Below, piece after piece: positions 11,003 through 21,880 of a stretch of 64,000 nucleotides of DNA (positions within the stretch are counted from its first letter, which is position 1; every line of letters begins with the position of its first letter). The translations under genes were made by a program, and so were the position numbers. The notes beneath the pieces are model-generated. The model had not been told where the DNA came from. It searched no databases and worked only from the letters and a program-made list of their open reading frames with translations. The stretch is from Adineta vaga (Eukaryota; Rotifera): NCBI GenBank assembly GCA_021613535.1, contig CP075492.1, positions 19,778,001-19,842,000 on the forward strand, read 5' to 3'.

Positions 11003-13531
11003 TTAAGTTGATTGACAAATCCGATGATGAATATTCATCAGGATATTTTTGCATTCAGTTTTATAAGTTTTCGAAGGTAAAATAAATACGAAAAAAATGA
11101 GAAGTGAAGGAATAAATGATATAAAATAACCGAGAAGAGGAAGCCATGGATCACGATCTATTTTCATACAACCAGTAAGTAATGAAATAACAAGACGAGG
11201 TATAGCTAATAAAATCAATATAATAGGTGAAATGAGAAGATGTTTATTACTAGTCAATTGTTTTAAGATCGTTTTCTTAAATGTTTGTTCTTTCTGAGTT
11301 CTAGAACGTGTTCGAGCAATACGAATAATAATGAATAAAGATGATGTAATATTTAATAGAAATGGTAAAGAAAAATGAAATATTTGTGAAATAGAATTAT
11401 AAGTTTCACCAAATAATGAGTGACGCACTGTACACCATATTCTTTGTTCATTCTCATCAATGATTAGATGACGATTGAATGGATCGTGTAAATTCGTACA
11501 AGCAATTATGAGAAAAAGTATAACTATTGTCCATTTAGCTGTTCGTTTACTTCTTTCTTTATTGAAACGAATACCTTGTATCACAGTTAATGCTCGTTCA
11601 ACAGCTACACATGCATTAAGCCAATCTCCATAATTTACGCAAGTTCGAAGGATAAAATCTATTGATATACATTGAACGAGAAGAAATGTTTTCGGATTAA
11701 TATGAGATGTCTGTGTCAAAATAAGAATGGTAAATTTTGAAACGAACAAGATTGTTATCGAAATGGATATGAAAGAATTGGCAAGAAGATAATAACCAGA
11801 TCCTACTTCGCAGGATTTATTTTGAATAAAAGTCAAAATTGAAATAATACCATTGAGGGTACCAATGAGACACACAATAACGACAAAAATTAAACTAAAT
11901 TTCACAACATTTAACTGGTTTCGAAGATTAGAGTTCGGACGAATTTGATAACCAAGAATATTATCGAGTGATAATGAAAAACTTTTCGTTGAAAATTGGC
12001 ATTTTGAACCGTGGAAACAAGTTGGACAACGACAAATTGATCTTGAAGGACATTTAAGATCATCTTGAAAGCATTGTCCTCCATTTTCACAGTTACCAGA
12101 ATCATCTTGACAAGTATATATTGCCTTTTTATCAAACATTATACAAATAGCTTCTCGTTTATAATTACATAAACACATATCTAATTTATCATAAAAGCAT
12201 ACAAGATCAAGATTCCTTTCACAAAACCAATGATAATACTTAATACGACGAAGACGATGTAATTGAACGAGACTTGTATTGAATAAATTCTCTGATGATA
12301 AACATTGCCTTTCGGGATGCACATGTATATTCATCTCCTTGCTTCTATTGCTTTCAAAGGAAAATGTATAATACTTATCATCAAATTCAATGAATAAAAA
12401 CGAAAGATATATTTTTGATACAGACGCACGAATAATAGCAGAAGTTTCATAAGGATGAATTTTTGTAAACAATGTAATTGGCTTGTAAGAGTGTGAATCA
12501 AAACTGATAATGTGCAAAAATACTAATGAGGGAATTTGTATTGTATAATGAAATGTAATAAGAAATTTTTGTAAAGGCAACTCACACAAAGGTCCACGGT
12601 AATCCTCAGGACATACACATGTCGAAGCATGCCATCGTTGTCTTTCATCATATGTAGTACATTGACCACCGTTTTGACAGTTATTTACACCTTGACAATG
12701 ATCAGTTTTAATCCAACATTTAGGTCCACCTCTACCAAGAGGACAAATACAAATCGAAGTGGGATAATTACGAATACATAAAGAATTTGGAGCACATGAA
12801 CATGCCATCGATAGGTTTTGAGTATATTGACAATAAATTCCATAATAACCAGGATCGCAACGACAAAGAAATGTTTTTTTTCTTGTATTAATATTTGCAA
12901 CTATACATGATCCATGTTTATTACAATCAAGTGAACAAATATTTTCTTGAATGATTGCTGTTAAAGATGGAATGACAATTTGAACTGCTAGGCGTTGTAC
13001 GGGTAAAAAAGAAAAATGTAGTGGATAATGCCAACTTGTTAGGTATTCAAGACCGGTTGTTTGACGCTTATAGACATAAATACGAACAGTGTAATTCTTC
13101 GACGGATCTTTAGGACGAGTTCGATAAAGCAAATAAATATTCCACTTAAGTACACAGTCAGTGATCGAACTATAATAACGATAATCATATGATTCGATTT
13201 CATTTTGATCATTAATAAGTAGGAAGACCAATGTAAACATACTTAACCAATCAGTATTACTTCGAACTTGTACAGTCAAACTGACCCGTTGACTTTGATA
13301 TTGACAATAGTATCCATAAGTACTTGGCGGACACATACATTTTGATTCTGTTTTATTTAAGGTTCTAACACGTATACTGATTCCTCGATGACATATATAT
13401 CCTTCTTTATGTTCATTTTTTACTACAGTCATTGGATGAATATATGTCGATATTTGATTATGGCTTAATTTCACGAAGAAAGTAAATGAAGAAGCTGCTC
13501 TGCGGAAAAACTCAAATGAACCACCAATCAA
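11003..13531 (-). CDS. EGF-repeat / seven-transmembrane receptor-like protein, 5' truncated
   Basis: A single open frame of 842 codons. It has five EGF-like modules (approximately residues 45-77, 197-232, 245-273, 278-316 and 478-512; typical CRCDPGYYGIYC and CVCPEDYRGPLC signatures), then a rhodopsin-like 7TM domain from about 537 to 825. After TM3 it has VERALTV where class-A GPCRs carry DRY. The C-terminal tail is short. This EGF/7TM architecture is a large family in bdelloid rotifers and is presumed to be surface sensory or signalling. There is no good start: the first in-frame ATG is at about residue 34, a TAA lies 9 nt before the apparent beginning, and no signal peptide or upstream acceptor is seen. 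The 5' exons appear lost, and a fragment of another gene starts about 125 bp away on the opposite strand. Confidence 0.75.
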   Translation of the reverse strand: MIGGSFEFFRRAASSFTFFVKLSHNQISTYIHPMTVVKNEHKEGYICHRGISIRVRTLNKTESKCMCPPSTYGYYCQYQSQRVSLTVQVRSNTDWLSMFTLVFLLINDQNEIESYDYRYYSSITDCVLKWNIYLLYRTRPKDPSKNYTVRIYVYKRQTTGLEYLTSWHYPLHFSFLPVQRLAVQIVIPSLTAIIQENICSLDCNKHGSCIVANINTRKKTFLCRCDPGYYGIYCQYTQNLSMACSCAPNSLCIRNYPTSICICPLGRGGPKCWIKTDHCQGVNNCQNGGQCTTYDERQRWHASTCVCPEDYRGPLCELPLQKFLITFHYTIQIPSLVFLHIISFDSHSYKPITLFTKIHPYETSAIIRASVSKIYLSFLFIEFDDKYYTFSFESNRSKEMNIHVHPERQCLSSENLFNTSLVQLHRLRRIKYYHWFCERNLDLVCFYDKLDMCLCNYKREAICIMFDKKAIYTCQDDSGNCENGGQCFQDDLKCPSRSICRCPTCFHGSKCQFSTKSFSLSLDNILGYQIRPNSNLRNQLNVVKFSLIFVVIVCLIGTLNGIISILTFIQNKSCEVGSGYYLLANSFISISITILFVSKFTILILTQTSHINPKTFLLVQCISIDFILRTCVNYGDWLNACVAVERALTVIQGIRFNKERSKRTAKWTIVILFLIIACTNLHDPFNRHLIIDENEQRIWCTVRHSLFGETYNSISQIFHFSLPFLLNITSSLFIIIRIARTRSRTQKEQTFKKTILKQLTSNKHLLISPIILILLAIPRLVISLLTGCMKIDRDPWLPLLGYFISFIPSLLIFFVFILPSKTYKTECKNILMNIHHRICQST

Positions 13532-13655
13532 TGCATTTTATCTCAATAGTATCACCATCGAGAATGTTAATGAAACAATACTTTCTGATTGATTTAAACA
13601 ATTAAATGGTAAGAGATATAGTGTTTCGATACTATGTAGAAAGCTTTTCTTCTAG

Positions 13656-14131
13656 GACGAATCAAGGATATTCGACAAGTTCATCAATTCGATCCCAAAG
13701 ATGAATTTACTATTTTCTGTCAAAAAACATCAAACTCTTTGATTGTCGAGGAGTTCACTCTACGAACAAATACAACTGATGAACAAAACAAATCACTTCA
13801 ACAAATCAAAACAGTAGAAGATATCTCAGTTGATCATGTCGTGATTATTAACGATAATGACAAGTATTACCTTGCTAAAGTGATCGATATCAGAAAATCT
13901 GCGGAGGAAGTAATTCTCGAACGTTATGAACCTTGCCTCCCTTTATCATCATACATAAGATCTTTCACCAAAGGCAAGACAAATGCAAGTGTCTCGTACA
14001 AAAATGTTATTGCATATTTCATTTGTCCACCAGTATTTGGTAGACGAAATCAAATATCGCTGTCGAAAGAACAATTTATAGATATTCAGAAATTTTATGC
14101 GTTAAGTATTGATCTTTATTGGGCCATATAG
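13656..14131 (+). pseudogene. 3'-terminal exon fragment of an unidentified gene
   Basis: Starts right after an acceptor (TTTTCTTCTAG) and reads open for 158 codons to a stop at 14129-14131. The middle (VVIINDNDKYYLAKVIDIR) resembles the small beta-rich DNA/chromatin-binding-like tail that follows transposase-like domains in several DNA-transposon proteins; this resemblance is weak. No upstream exon exists here, since the next sequence is the opposite-strand receptor gene. It is best treated as a truncated relic. Confidence 0.4.
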
Positions 14132-14486
14132 TCATGATTGATATCGAACACAAAATCAATTTGAACATGATTTCGTTGGCTATCATCTGATAAAAATAAA
14201 AATTTTCTCATCGAAGTATTTCTGGTTTCTCATAGTTCCGCGGATGGTGCATAGCTAATGTCTAAGTGTGTTTTAATAACCACAGATTATATATTCTAAC
14301 GCATATGAATCTTTCATAGCATATTCAGTTGGAAAAGAAAAAAATTTCAACGCTATTTTATCATAAAACTCATATATTTTTATACTTAATATACTATACA
14401 ATCTTGTATCGCGTTTATCTTAGCCAATTCGACTTTAAATAGAAAACCAAAATAGGCTTTTGTAGAGTCAAGTCTGCTCTAAAAGG
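14132..14486. other. Non-coding gap
   Basis: AT-rich, no supported feature. Confidence 0.5.
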
Positions 14487-14897
14487 TGCGCTTGGGCCGG
14501 TCATTCCAGAATATAGCCATTTTACACAATATTGATCAACTTTTTTACTAGTAAACTAGTAATTTAGTAGTGAAAGGGGGGGTCGAAAATTTTTAACATA
14601 GTCTATCTTGTAGAGCTCTTCGAGCTGATCATTTTGATAAAAAAGTTTTGAAAACTGCTCAAATATAGACGATACTAGAACGAAAATGCTGAAAAACCTA
14701 GCTGAAAAAACTGGAAACCTTTTTGCAAGGTTTTGACGGTATTTTGGCTATAAAACGGATAAAAATTGACCGATAGGGAAAATTTTTTTACCAAAATGAT
14801 CAGCTCCAAGAGCTCTACAAAACCAAGTATGAAAAAAAAAAATTTAAGAAACTTGTGTTTTTTGTGGTTGACTACCCATGGAACGACCCATTACAAC
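14487..14897. mobile_element. Foldback element with GGTC-TTCCA ends
   Basis: The outer ends are related inverted repeats (GGTCATTCCAG on the left; GGTCGTTCCATGG on the right, complement). A second, stronger pair lies inside: GTAGAGCTCTTCGAGCTGATC at about 14611 and GATCAGCTCCAAGAGCTCTAC at about 14798. Non-coding. I could not define a target duplication, so the boundaries are approximate. Confidence 0.45.
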
Positions 14898-15433
14898 GTA
14901 ACTGGAACGCTTTCATAAGGATTTCATCAGGATTTCACCAGAACTAATTGAAAGCCTAGGACCTATCCTAGTTGAAAGACATGGAAATACGAAATAGGCA
15001 CCTCTATATATACCCCGCTCATGAAATCCTGAAAGACGAAAGACAGATTTCAGAATGTTCTAGAAGAAATTCGAAGTAGGATTTTATCTCGCATGAAATT
15101 TAAAATACACAGAAATACAAAATAGACATTTGTATTATTACGGTAGCTGTAAACAGCGAACGTTTAGGGCCATAGTACAAGGTAGCCATAAGGTATCGTA
15201 CACCACCGTTTACAGCTGGCGTTTACGATATCTTCCAGTACTATTCGAGCATCGTTTACGGCCGTGCGCGATCGACCTGGGTTAGAGTTAGAAAATCTTT
15301 CAACGCTATAAGTAAACTTTAGTACGAGGTTTTCTTTCATCACGTAGATCATTTTCTTATTGCGTCTTTTTTTCCGAGGTTTTATTCTTTTTTTCCTCTT
15401 CAGATCCATTCATTTCTTCTATATATGTATATA
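14898..15433. other. Non-coding gap
   Basis: No supported gene. A locally GC-richer patch at 15150-15290 repeats GTTTAC/GTAAAC motifs. Confidence 0.4.
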
Positions 15434-15982
15434 GGGCATCCACAAAGTCACTAGAGTTACAGAAAAACTTCGAATAGTATTATGTCTCTTCAAGCTAAGG
15501 AGCTGAATTTTTTCTAAAGAAAGAGGACATGTAGTAGTTTTATTCATGATGGAACAGGTCGTTTATAGGAATAAAGTCCGCACACGTTTCTTCGCTATAT
15601 AAATAAGATACGCACAAACATTTGTTGTTCATAGCTATAATGCAATACTATATGATAATCTTTTCTTTATTTATCAATTGAAACATAGTTGACACGTAAT
15701 ACGATATTATTCATATGAAAGAAATTGTCCTTTGTTTTGTTCAAACAGTCACAAAAATACAATAATAGAGTTACTTTGGATGATAAACGAGTCCTCATAT
15801 TAGTTGACTGGCCTTCTATTGAAGAAAAGCATGCCGAGTTCATCCGTATAACCGATCTATTTCGTCATGAATAAAAACTGCTACATGTCCTTTTTCTTTG
15901 GAAAAAAATTCAACTCATTTAATTGAAGAGTCAGAAAAATATTCAAAGTTTTTCTGCAACTCTAGTGACTTTCTGGATACCC
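15434..15982. mobile_element. TA-flanked MITE, ~550 bp
   Basis: The left end starts GGGCATCCACAAAGTCACTA and the right end, on the complement, GGGTATCCAGAAAGTCACTA. The arms stay similar for more than 100 bp. The element is flanked by TA (15432-15433 and 15983-15984). The interior has no transposase frame. It is a non-autonomous Tc1/mariner-type element. Confidence 0.75.
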
Positions 15983-15984
15983 TA

Positions 15985-17104
15985 TATATCTATTCATTAC
16001 TATATTCATTAAATGCATGAGAAGAAAAAAGTAAAAAAATAGTCAGATTCAACGAGTGATTTACGTTTTTCTGCTAGTATTGGATAATAATGTGCATAAA
16101 ACCTACTTAGGATACAATACTAAACTAAGAATTTATTGAGATATATGTTGTTAATGAAACGACATTTATAGCTTTTTTTCTACTAATATGCATTTTCATA
16201 TGCGCAATTTCATTTTTTCTAGGTTTGAAAGTAATTAAAAGAAAAATAACTTCTTTAAAACTCAACAGGCAATTATACAGATGTATTTACGTCACTTGCA
16301 TATAGGAAAGCAGAGATTGAATATGCGGAATGCAGTTATAGTAATAGAAATGAAAAGACATAAAACAATCTAGTGTAGAACAAAAAATATGTTTGTTCGC
16401 TTTATCTGAAAAGAACAAACAAAATAAAACAGAATTTCCTTCATACTGGTTGTCATCGTTCTTATCAACATAACTCTGCTTGCAAGTAAATTAAATACTG
16501 ATACTAACAATAATTAATATAAAAGAAAATGTTGAGAATATCATTATTGTGAGTTATATGTTGTCAGGAAGTAAAATAAAACATATATCTTCTTTTCTTT
16601 CCTTTATTGCTCAACCAATTATCTTGTATATGTTAACTATTCCGTTGTTTAACGTAAGAAAATCTGTCATAATATTTGAGAGATTCTTTGTACAGGACTT
16701 GAGGACGTATGGGTATCTTGAGACTTTGTATAAGCATATAGGTATTTGGCGCTTGACCTCTGACCTGCAACAGACACACACACACACAAACAAATTTTTG
16801 TTTTTTTTATCACTTTTTTTCGTATCATCCTCCTTTCAGTCGAAGGAATAACTTAATAAACTAGCAAAAAAAATAATTGATCGATAAATTTAAAAACTTC
16901 TTAAATATTTATTTCATATTGAAAGCAAACTAAATACGAGAGTCATAAACAAATCCCATAAAGCACTGTTAGATCAAAAGACCTATAACAAAAATTGAAA
17001 AGCTTGATTTTCAATAAAACAGAACAACCACAATCAGTAAGTCATGATCGTCAGATAAGTTTGGATGAAAATACCATAAATATAAAGTGAAGACACCTGT
17101 CTTA
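15985..17104. other. Non-coding stretch
   Basis: No supported gene. It contains a short (CA)n run at about 16771-16786 and, at 16820-16850, a diverged copy of the CCTCCTTTCAGT(C/A)GA(A/G)GGAA motif that recurs at 21130 and 21650. Confidence 0.5.
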
Positions 17105-17107
17105 TTA

Positions 17108-17484
17108 CTATTCATTCTTGAATGTAACAGACGCCGCGCCATTCACAATGAGCGAAAACGCCCCCATAATACGTACAGTGTATGTTGTCACAACCACAAT
17201 ATATGTTTCTGTAGATTGAAGAAATTGCACAAATCCAAACTGACTATTTGCAGCGTTGTCGTCACTCTTAGCAATTAAGTTTTGAGAAGGAAATGAAGGA
17301 TTGAACATGTCATTGTACAGATATCCATATGTATCCATACTACTGTTTGATGCAATAGTATAAGAACCACTTGTTAAAATATTGATTTTAATGGCTTGAT
17401 AGTAATAGAATGATCTAGAACAAACACTCTCACGACAATACGTTGGACTTGAATCCATCAAAGCTGACGAATAGATCGACTGTA
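17108..17484 (-). pseudogene. Isolated exon of a bdelloid secreted beta-rich domain (copy 1)
   Basis: Open from an acceptor (17484) to a stop at 17108. It encodes a domain with the pattern SSPTYCRESVCSRS, then YYYQAIKINI, SGSYTIASNSSMDTYGYLY, FGFVQFLQ, TYIVVVTTY and GAFSLIV. The same module occurs twice more in this window (19160-19365, 21668-21880). I know this module as a repeated unit in bdelloid extracellular NHL/7TM-type proteins, where its function is unassigned. No flanking exons are seen, so it is an orphan exon. Confidence 0.5.
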
Positions 17485-18542
17485 CTATTGATAGACGTGG
17501 TAACAGGAAAAATAGAAATAATTAGAAAAAAAGCATAAGAATCGTCTGAAATATTTCATCGTAATCGGGCGTGTCCGCTTACTCCTTGTTGGTTCTATCA
17601 AGTAATAAAGATTTTTTAAGTTAATTATGCTAGACTATTACAGAGATGTTCCTACAAATAAGAATAAAAAAACTACTGCATGCAAAATATTATTCTTTTG
17701 GTTCGTAACAGAGTAACATTTTTATAGTTAACTAATTTGTAACAAAAACTCTTTTAAACTATTCTGTAGTATAATAACACAACTGAGAAGAGTCTCAAAT
17801 ACATTCACTGGAGTAGAATTCGTATTTCTAATTTAAAGTACCGGATGAAATTTGTTTCAAAATTTCTAAAGATTACAGAGGACTGTGTAAACACCAGTTC
17901 AGTTTGTACTCTAATTGATTCTGTTAACAAAGAGATCTTTTGTCACGTACTGAGTTTTCTCTCCATCTGAAGGAAGATTGTATGAAAAAACAGTCTAATC
18001 TGTTCTATTTACATGATAAATTCCAAAAAATATTAGTTTCTGAGTAAAAGAGACACGATATAGCACATGGAACCTGTTGTATAACGGTTTATTAATCTAC
18101 CATTGCTGAACTTGTCCTCGTTTATCAAAAGTTTGATCTGATAGTTGGTACAGTAAAGAATAAACTATGAATTGCAACAGCTAGCCCTAGGTGTCCAACA
18201 GGACGGAGGCCAACGAACAACTAGCCGTTGATCGGAAGATTTTCTCATAAATGGATCGGATGAGAGTATTCAGATTTAATCAACTATTACATAAAACAAT
18301 TCATGAGCGAATAGAGTCAGTATGTTGCTTTTTTCTTATTCTTCAGTCAAGGATGAGCGAGCGAAATGATGAACATCCTTTGTTATCTGAGCTCGACAAA
18401 ATCTACAGTGGCTTAACCTTCCCTGTGGCTCAAAAACAGATTTGGAGCTGAAAAATTGTGAGTGATTTTACATCTCAGTATGATTCAATTGTAATATACT
18501 CAAATTCAGATAAGAAAATTCTGCTTAATTATAATGAATGAC
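17485..18542. other. Non-coding gap
   Basis: No convincing feature. A short open frame at 18251-18451 has no recognisable content. Confidence 0.4.
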
Positions 18543-18652
18543 TATCATTTCCCCTAAATTGTGGTCCCCAGAATGGTCCACAAAAAAAGTCCATACTAGT
18601 ATGGACTTTTTTTGTGGACCATTCTGGGGACCACAATTTAGGGGAAATGATA
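18543..18652. repeat. 110-bp perfect palindrome with no spacer
   Basis: Two 55-bp arms are exact reverse complements meeting at 18597/18598 (ATACT|AGTAT). The arm begins TATCATTTCCCCTAAATTG. It is non-coding and would extrude as a perfect hairpin. A TA occurs at each outer edge, so it could be a tiny foldback MITE. Confidence 0.9.
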
Positions 18653-19159
18653 ACCTACCAATTATAATATGAAATGTAATTTGTATTTATATTGCTAATT
18701 TCACAGACTAAAATTGTTTGTAACTTCGCAATAGTATATAATGCAGATGGAACGAAAAATGCAAAATAAATACTACTGTATTAATATCTGAAATGTCACA
18801 GTGCAAACATTTATTATATGAACTAAGTAGATTGAACCATAAAGCAATCGATTCTAGCTGATTCAGATGCAAAATAGGATCAATACATGAAAATACAGAT
18901 CTGTCGAAGACAACATTGTGTGATAAAAATAATTCTTAGTAAAATCTACGGATACAATTTGTATTTGTATTTGCATATCTCTAAGATTGCATAGTTTTTA
19001 AAAGTGTTCCTGTTGTAGTGCAGAATATATTATTCTTGCTCGAAGAGTATTTCTACGTCGTAGTACTTTTAAACTTTCATATATTAAATACGATAACACA
19101 ATCTTAAATGTTCTCTTATTTAATGGTATCACGTTTTCATGTAAAGCATAATCGAACAT

Positions 19160-19365
19160 AGCTGAGATTCTTACCTGTCATATTCAGTTGTTCATAACTA
19201 ATTGACGCTGGACCGGCTGTAATGAGCGAAAATGATCCTGTAACATGTGTGGAATATGTTGTTACAATCACAAAATATGTTCGTGAAACTTGAAGAAATT
19301 GTGCGAATCCAAACTGACGATTTCCGGCCTCATTGCCATTGCCAATAATTAAACTAGTAACGCAA
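19160..19365 (-). pseudogene. Secreted-domain exon fragment (copy 2, 3' half only)
   Basis: Encodes only the second half of the module seen at 17108-17484: NRQFGFAQFLQ, TYFVIVTTYSTHVTGSFSLI, GPASISY. The first half is absent and unrelated sequence replaces it at about 19365. A truncated relic. Confidence 0.5.
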
Positions 19366-19409
19366 CATGATTGTTGCTTACCCTCTACTGAAAGTCGTCT
19401 TTTCATGTC

Positions 19410-20615
19410 TGTTCTGCTCTAGAAGTACATTCATGAGAAAGTCAAGCTTGAATCGCATGTTGTTCTGTCCGCTTTGTGTTTTTATCTCTTATGCGATAGA
19501 GTTAGAAACATATTACGTCTATTTTTTGGATATGATCATATTTTCAGAGAAAAGTTATGCCTATCCTTTAGATCCTCTGACCATTTTCTGAAAAAATAAG
19601 AGTGTCCAGTTGAGTCCATCGGACGCATCCGAGCTCTTTTGAATACAGATCCAAGCAAATTTTAACACATAATTATTTTATTTCATTTTCTTCATCTCTC
19701 TACTCATTTCAAAGTAATTTCAATTCATGTATAAAAACATGAAGCAAAACTGAAAATGAATAGGCTCTAAAAACACTGACGCATCAAATCACTTATCATG
19801 CCGCCAAGATCTATTCACGCTTCCTTAGTTTGTTAGCTATAAACTTACGTAATAAACGACTAGTCGTTGATATCTACAATCTTTTTTCTTCATTTATGGA
19901 AAACTAAAACCTATTGGATTCGTTCTTGCACATCATCTATTAAGTTACTTCGCAGAAACGTTCATCGTATGTTAGTCACCTCAATGCATACTTTAAGCCA
20001 GTGCTCTTTGAATCGACACCTAGTCGTTCGTCGGCCTCCCTTCGGTCGGCCACTCACGGCTAGCTGTCAATATGCACACCTACCCTGTTTCGTTTATTTT
20101 TTATTCGGCTTTGGAATAAATAAATGACTATTCCTTAAATTCTAAAAGCACAGCATTTATGCTATAACCATTCTCCGATAGAAACTAAAAATGGATGATA
20201 TTTCTTGACGTAATGTTAGATTCACGGTAAACTCCTCCACCTTAATTTTTTACATGTTGAAAATTCTGTTTACATCTTCCATATCAATTAAGATCTAACA
20301 CTGCAATCGCAATCTTTCATGCAGCTTTTATCCCTATATTTCTCTTGATGCTTTGATCAAAAATCTCATGTATAATAATCGACGATGTAAAAGCCTTTAA
20401 ATAGAACTGATATCAAAGTAATCTCTGCCTCCGGTCCTTTACACTATATTTTTCAAGGAGTTAGTACAGCACTTATTGTCAAAACTCCTATATTATCCTC
20501 ATGACATTCGCAATCTTGAGCACAGTCAGCTTGACTAGGTTCCCAGACGACTTCAAAAAGAAATATACCTACAGTTCTTCTCCAAAATGATAGGTAAATT
20601 AAAAGTGCCCTCAAT
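19410..20615. other. Non-coding gap
   Basis: No supported gene. A short CGGCC-rich hairpin-like patch lies at 20030-20060 (GTCGGCCTCCCTTCGGTCGGCC). Confidence 0.4.
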
Positions 20616-20624
20616 TAGCAAAAG

Positions 20625-21020
20625 CTGATATCGGATTCGTAATCCTTGAGCCCGAAAACTGTTCAGCCAACCAGTATAGAAAGAAACACGTTTTTGTAAA
20701 AAAGTGATTCCTTATCCGAAAACACAGAAGCAATTTCTCTCACAAAACTGACCTCAGATTTGGTTTCCTCGACCCCGATTACCTTTCGGTCAAACTTTGT
20801 TCTGAAAAATTATGTTGAGTCACTAATTAGCTAATTACTAATTAGGAATTAAGTGAAACTAGCATCATATTCGTGATCCTGGACGTCGATTACCCTTTGG
20901 TCAAGTTTTATACAAAATATTAATAATTAATAATTATTTAAGTAATTAGTTAATAATTAGTTAAAACTAACATCATATTCGTGATCCTCGACCCCGATTA
21001 CCCTTTGGTCAACCCTTTTA
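20625..21020. repeat. ~109-bp tandem repeat, about four copies
   Basis: The core TCGTGATCCTCGACCCCGAT followed by TACCCTTTGGTCAA recurs, diverging leftwards, at about 20635, 20765, 20870 and 20979. The last two are 109 bp apart. The linkers are AATTAATTA-type sequence. Non-coding. Confidence 0.65.
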
Positions 21021-21055
21021 TGAAAATATTCAGGATTAGTTTTACTATATACAAT

Positions 21056-21152
21056 ATGTAACAATGTTGTGACGGACGAACGGACAAACGAACGAACATA
21101 CGAACGAACTTTAACTACTTTTCGTACATACCCTCCTTTCAGTAGAGGGAAT
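21056..21152. repeat. (CGAA)n tract with CCCTC..GAGGG hairpin end (copy A)
   Basis: A degenerate (CGAA/CGAACATA)n run is followed by ACCCTCCTTTCAGTAGAGGG, whose CCCTC and GAGGG form a stem. The same arrangement recurs at 21590-21672, and its hairpin part at 16825-16850. It is probably the conserved terminus of an unidentified transposon or SINE family. Confidence 0.55.
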
Positions 21153-21589
21153 AATACATCTGGATTATACACAAATATGCTTAAACAATGGTGAACAATA
21201 AAGAAATCCGGTCTATAGTTTTACATGATTCCGACGACCTTTCTTATGGTTTATACGTTCGAATAAGTATAGACCATTTATTTTTCTAAAACAATTTTCA
21301 ATTATCAATATTTAACATATCAAATATAATGTTATAACAGAATCTCGCCTTTTTATCCTTGTTTCTTTCAAGACATATTTATTTCCTAGATGTACCATCA
21401 TACATATCGGCAATAATTATCGTAATCATATGGCTTTGTAAACAGACATCATTAGTCGTCATATTACGTAATTACAAACCTCGTTTTCGTTAAGAAAACA
21501 ACTCTACAATTATCTAATTCCTCCCTCTAAGATCTAACCGTGGGAATCTTCCCAAAAGATGTATCTCTGACTTTGTAAGCTCTATGACA

Positions 21590-21672
21590 ATAATGTCATG
21601 AACGAACGAGCGAACGTACGAATGAACATTAACCCATTCTGCGTATATACCCTCCTTTCAGTAGAGGGAATT
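21590..21672. repeat. (CGAA)n tract with CCCTC..GAGGG hairpin end (copy B)
   Basis: Second copy of the repeat at 21056-21152. Its hairpin end coincides with the point where the domain exon at 21668-21880 stops matching its paralogue. This is consistent with insertion or breakage at that terminus. Confidence 0.55.
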
Positions 21673-21880
21673 TTTAGATGAGAACGAAGGATCGAATGTA
21701 CCATTGTACAAATATCCATATGTATCCATACTACTGTTTGATACAATAGTATAAGAACCACTTGTTGAAATATTGATTCTAATGGCTTCATAGAAGTAGA
21801 GTGATCCAGATCAATTATTTGTACGACAATAGGTTGGGCTAGAATTCGTCAAGACTGATGAATAGATTGAACGTATTCTA
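21668..21880 (-). pseudogene. Secreted-domain exon fragment (copy 3, 5' half, with a stop)
   Basis: Encodes the first half of the module in copy 1: RSIYSSVLTNSSPTYCR, then an in-frame TGA, then SLYFYEAIRINISTSGSY and NSSMDTYGYLY. It ends at the hairpin repeat. An inactive relic. Confidence 0.55.

Noticed and set aside
16549-16851. 100-codon plus-strand open frame
   Set aside because: Hydrophobic low-complexity translation crossing a (CA)n run and poly-T, with no splice or family evidence.
18251-18451. 66-codon plus-strand frame
   Set aside because: No recognisable content, no splice signals and no conservation within the window.
20026-20062. GC-rich hairpin GTCGGCCTCCCTTCGGTCGG, considered as a terminator or tRNA relic
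   Set aside because: No cloverleaf and no conserved tRNA arm sequence; an isolated small palindrome.
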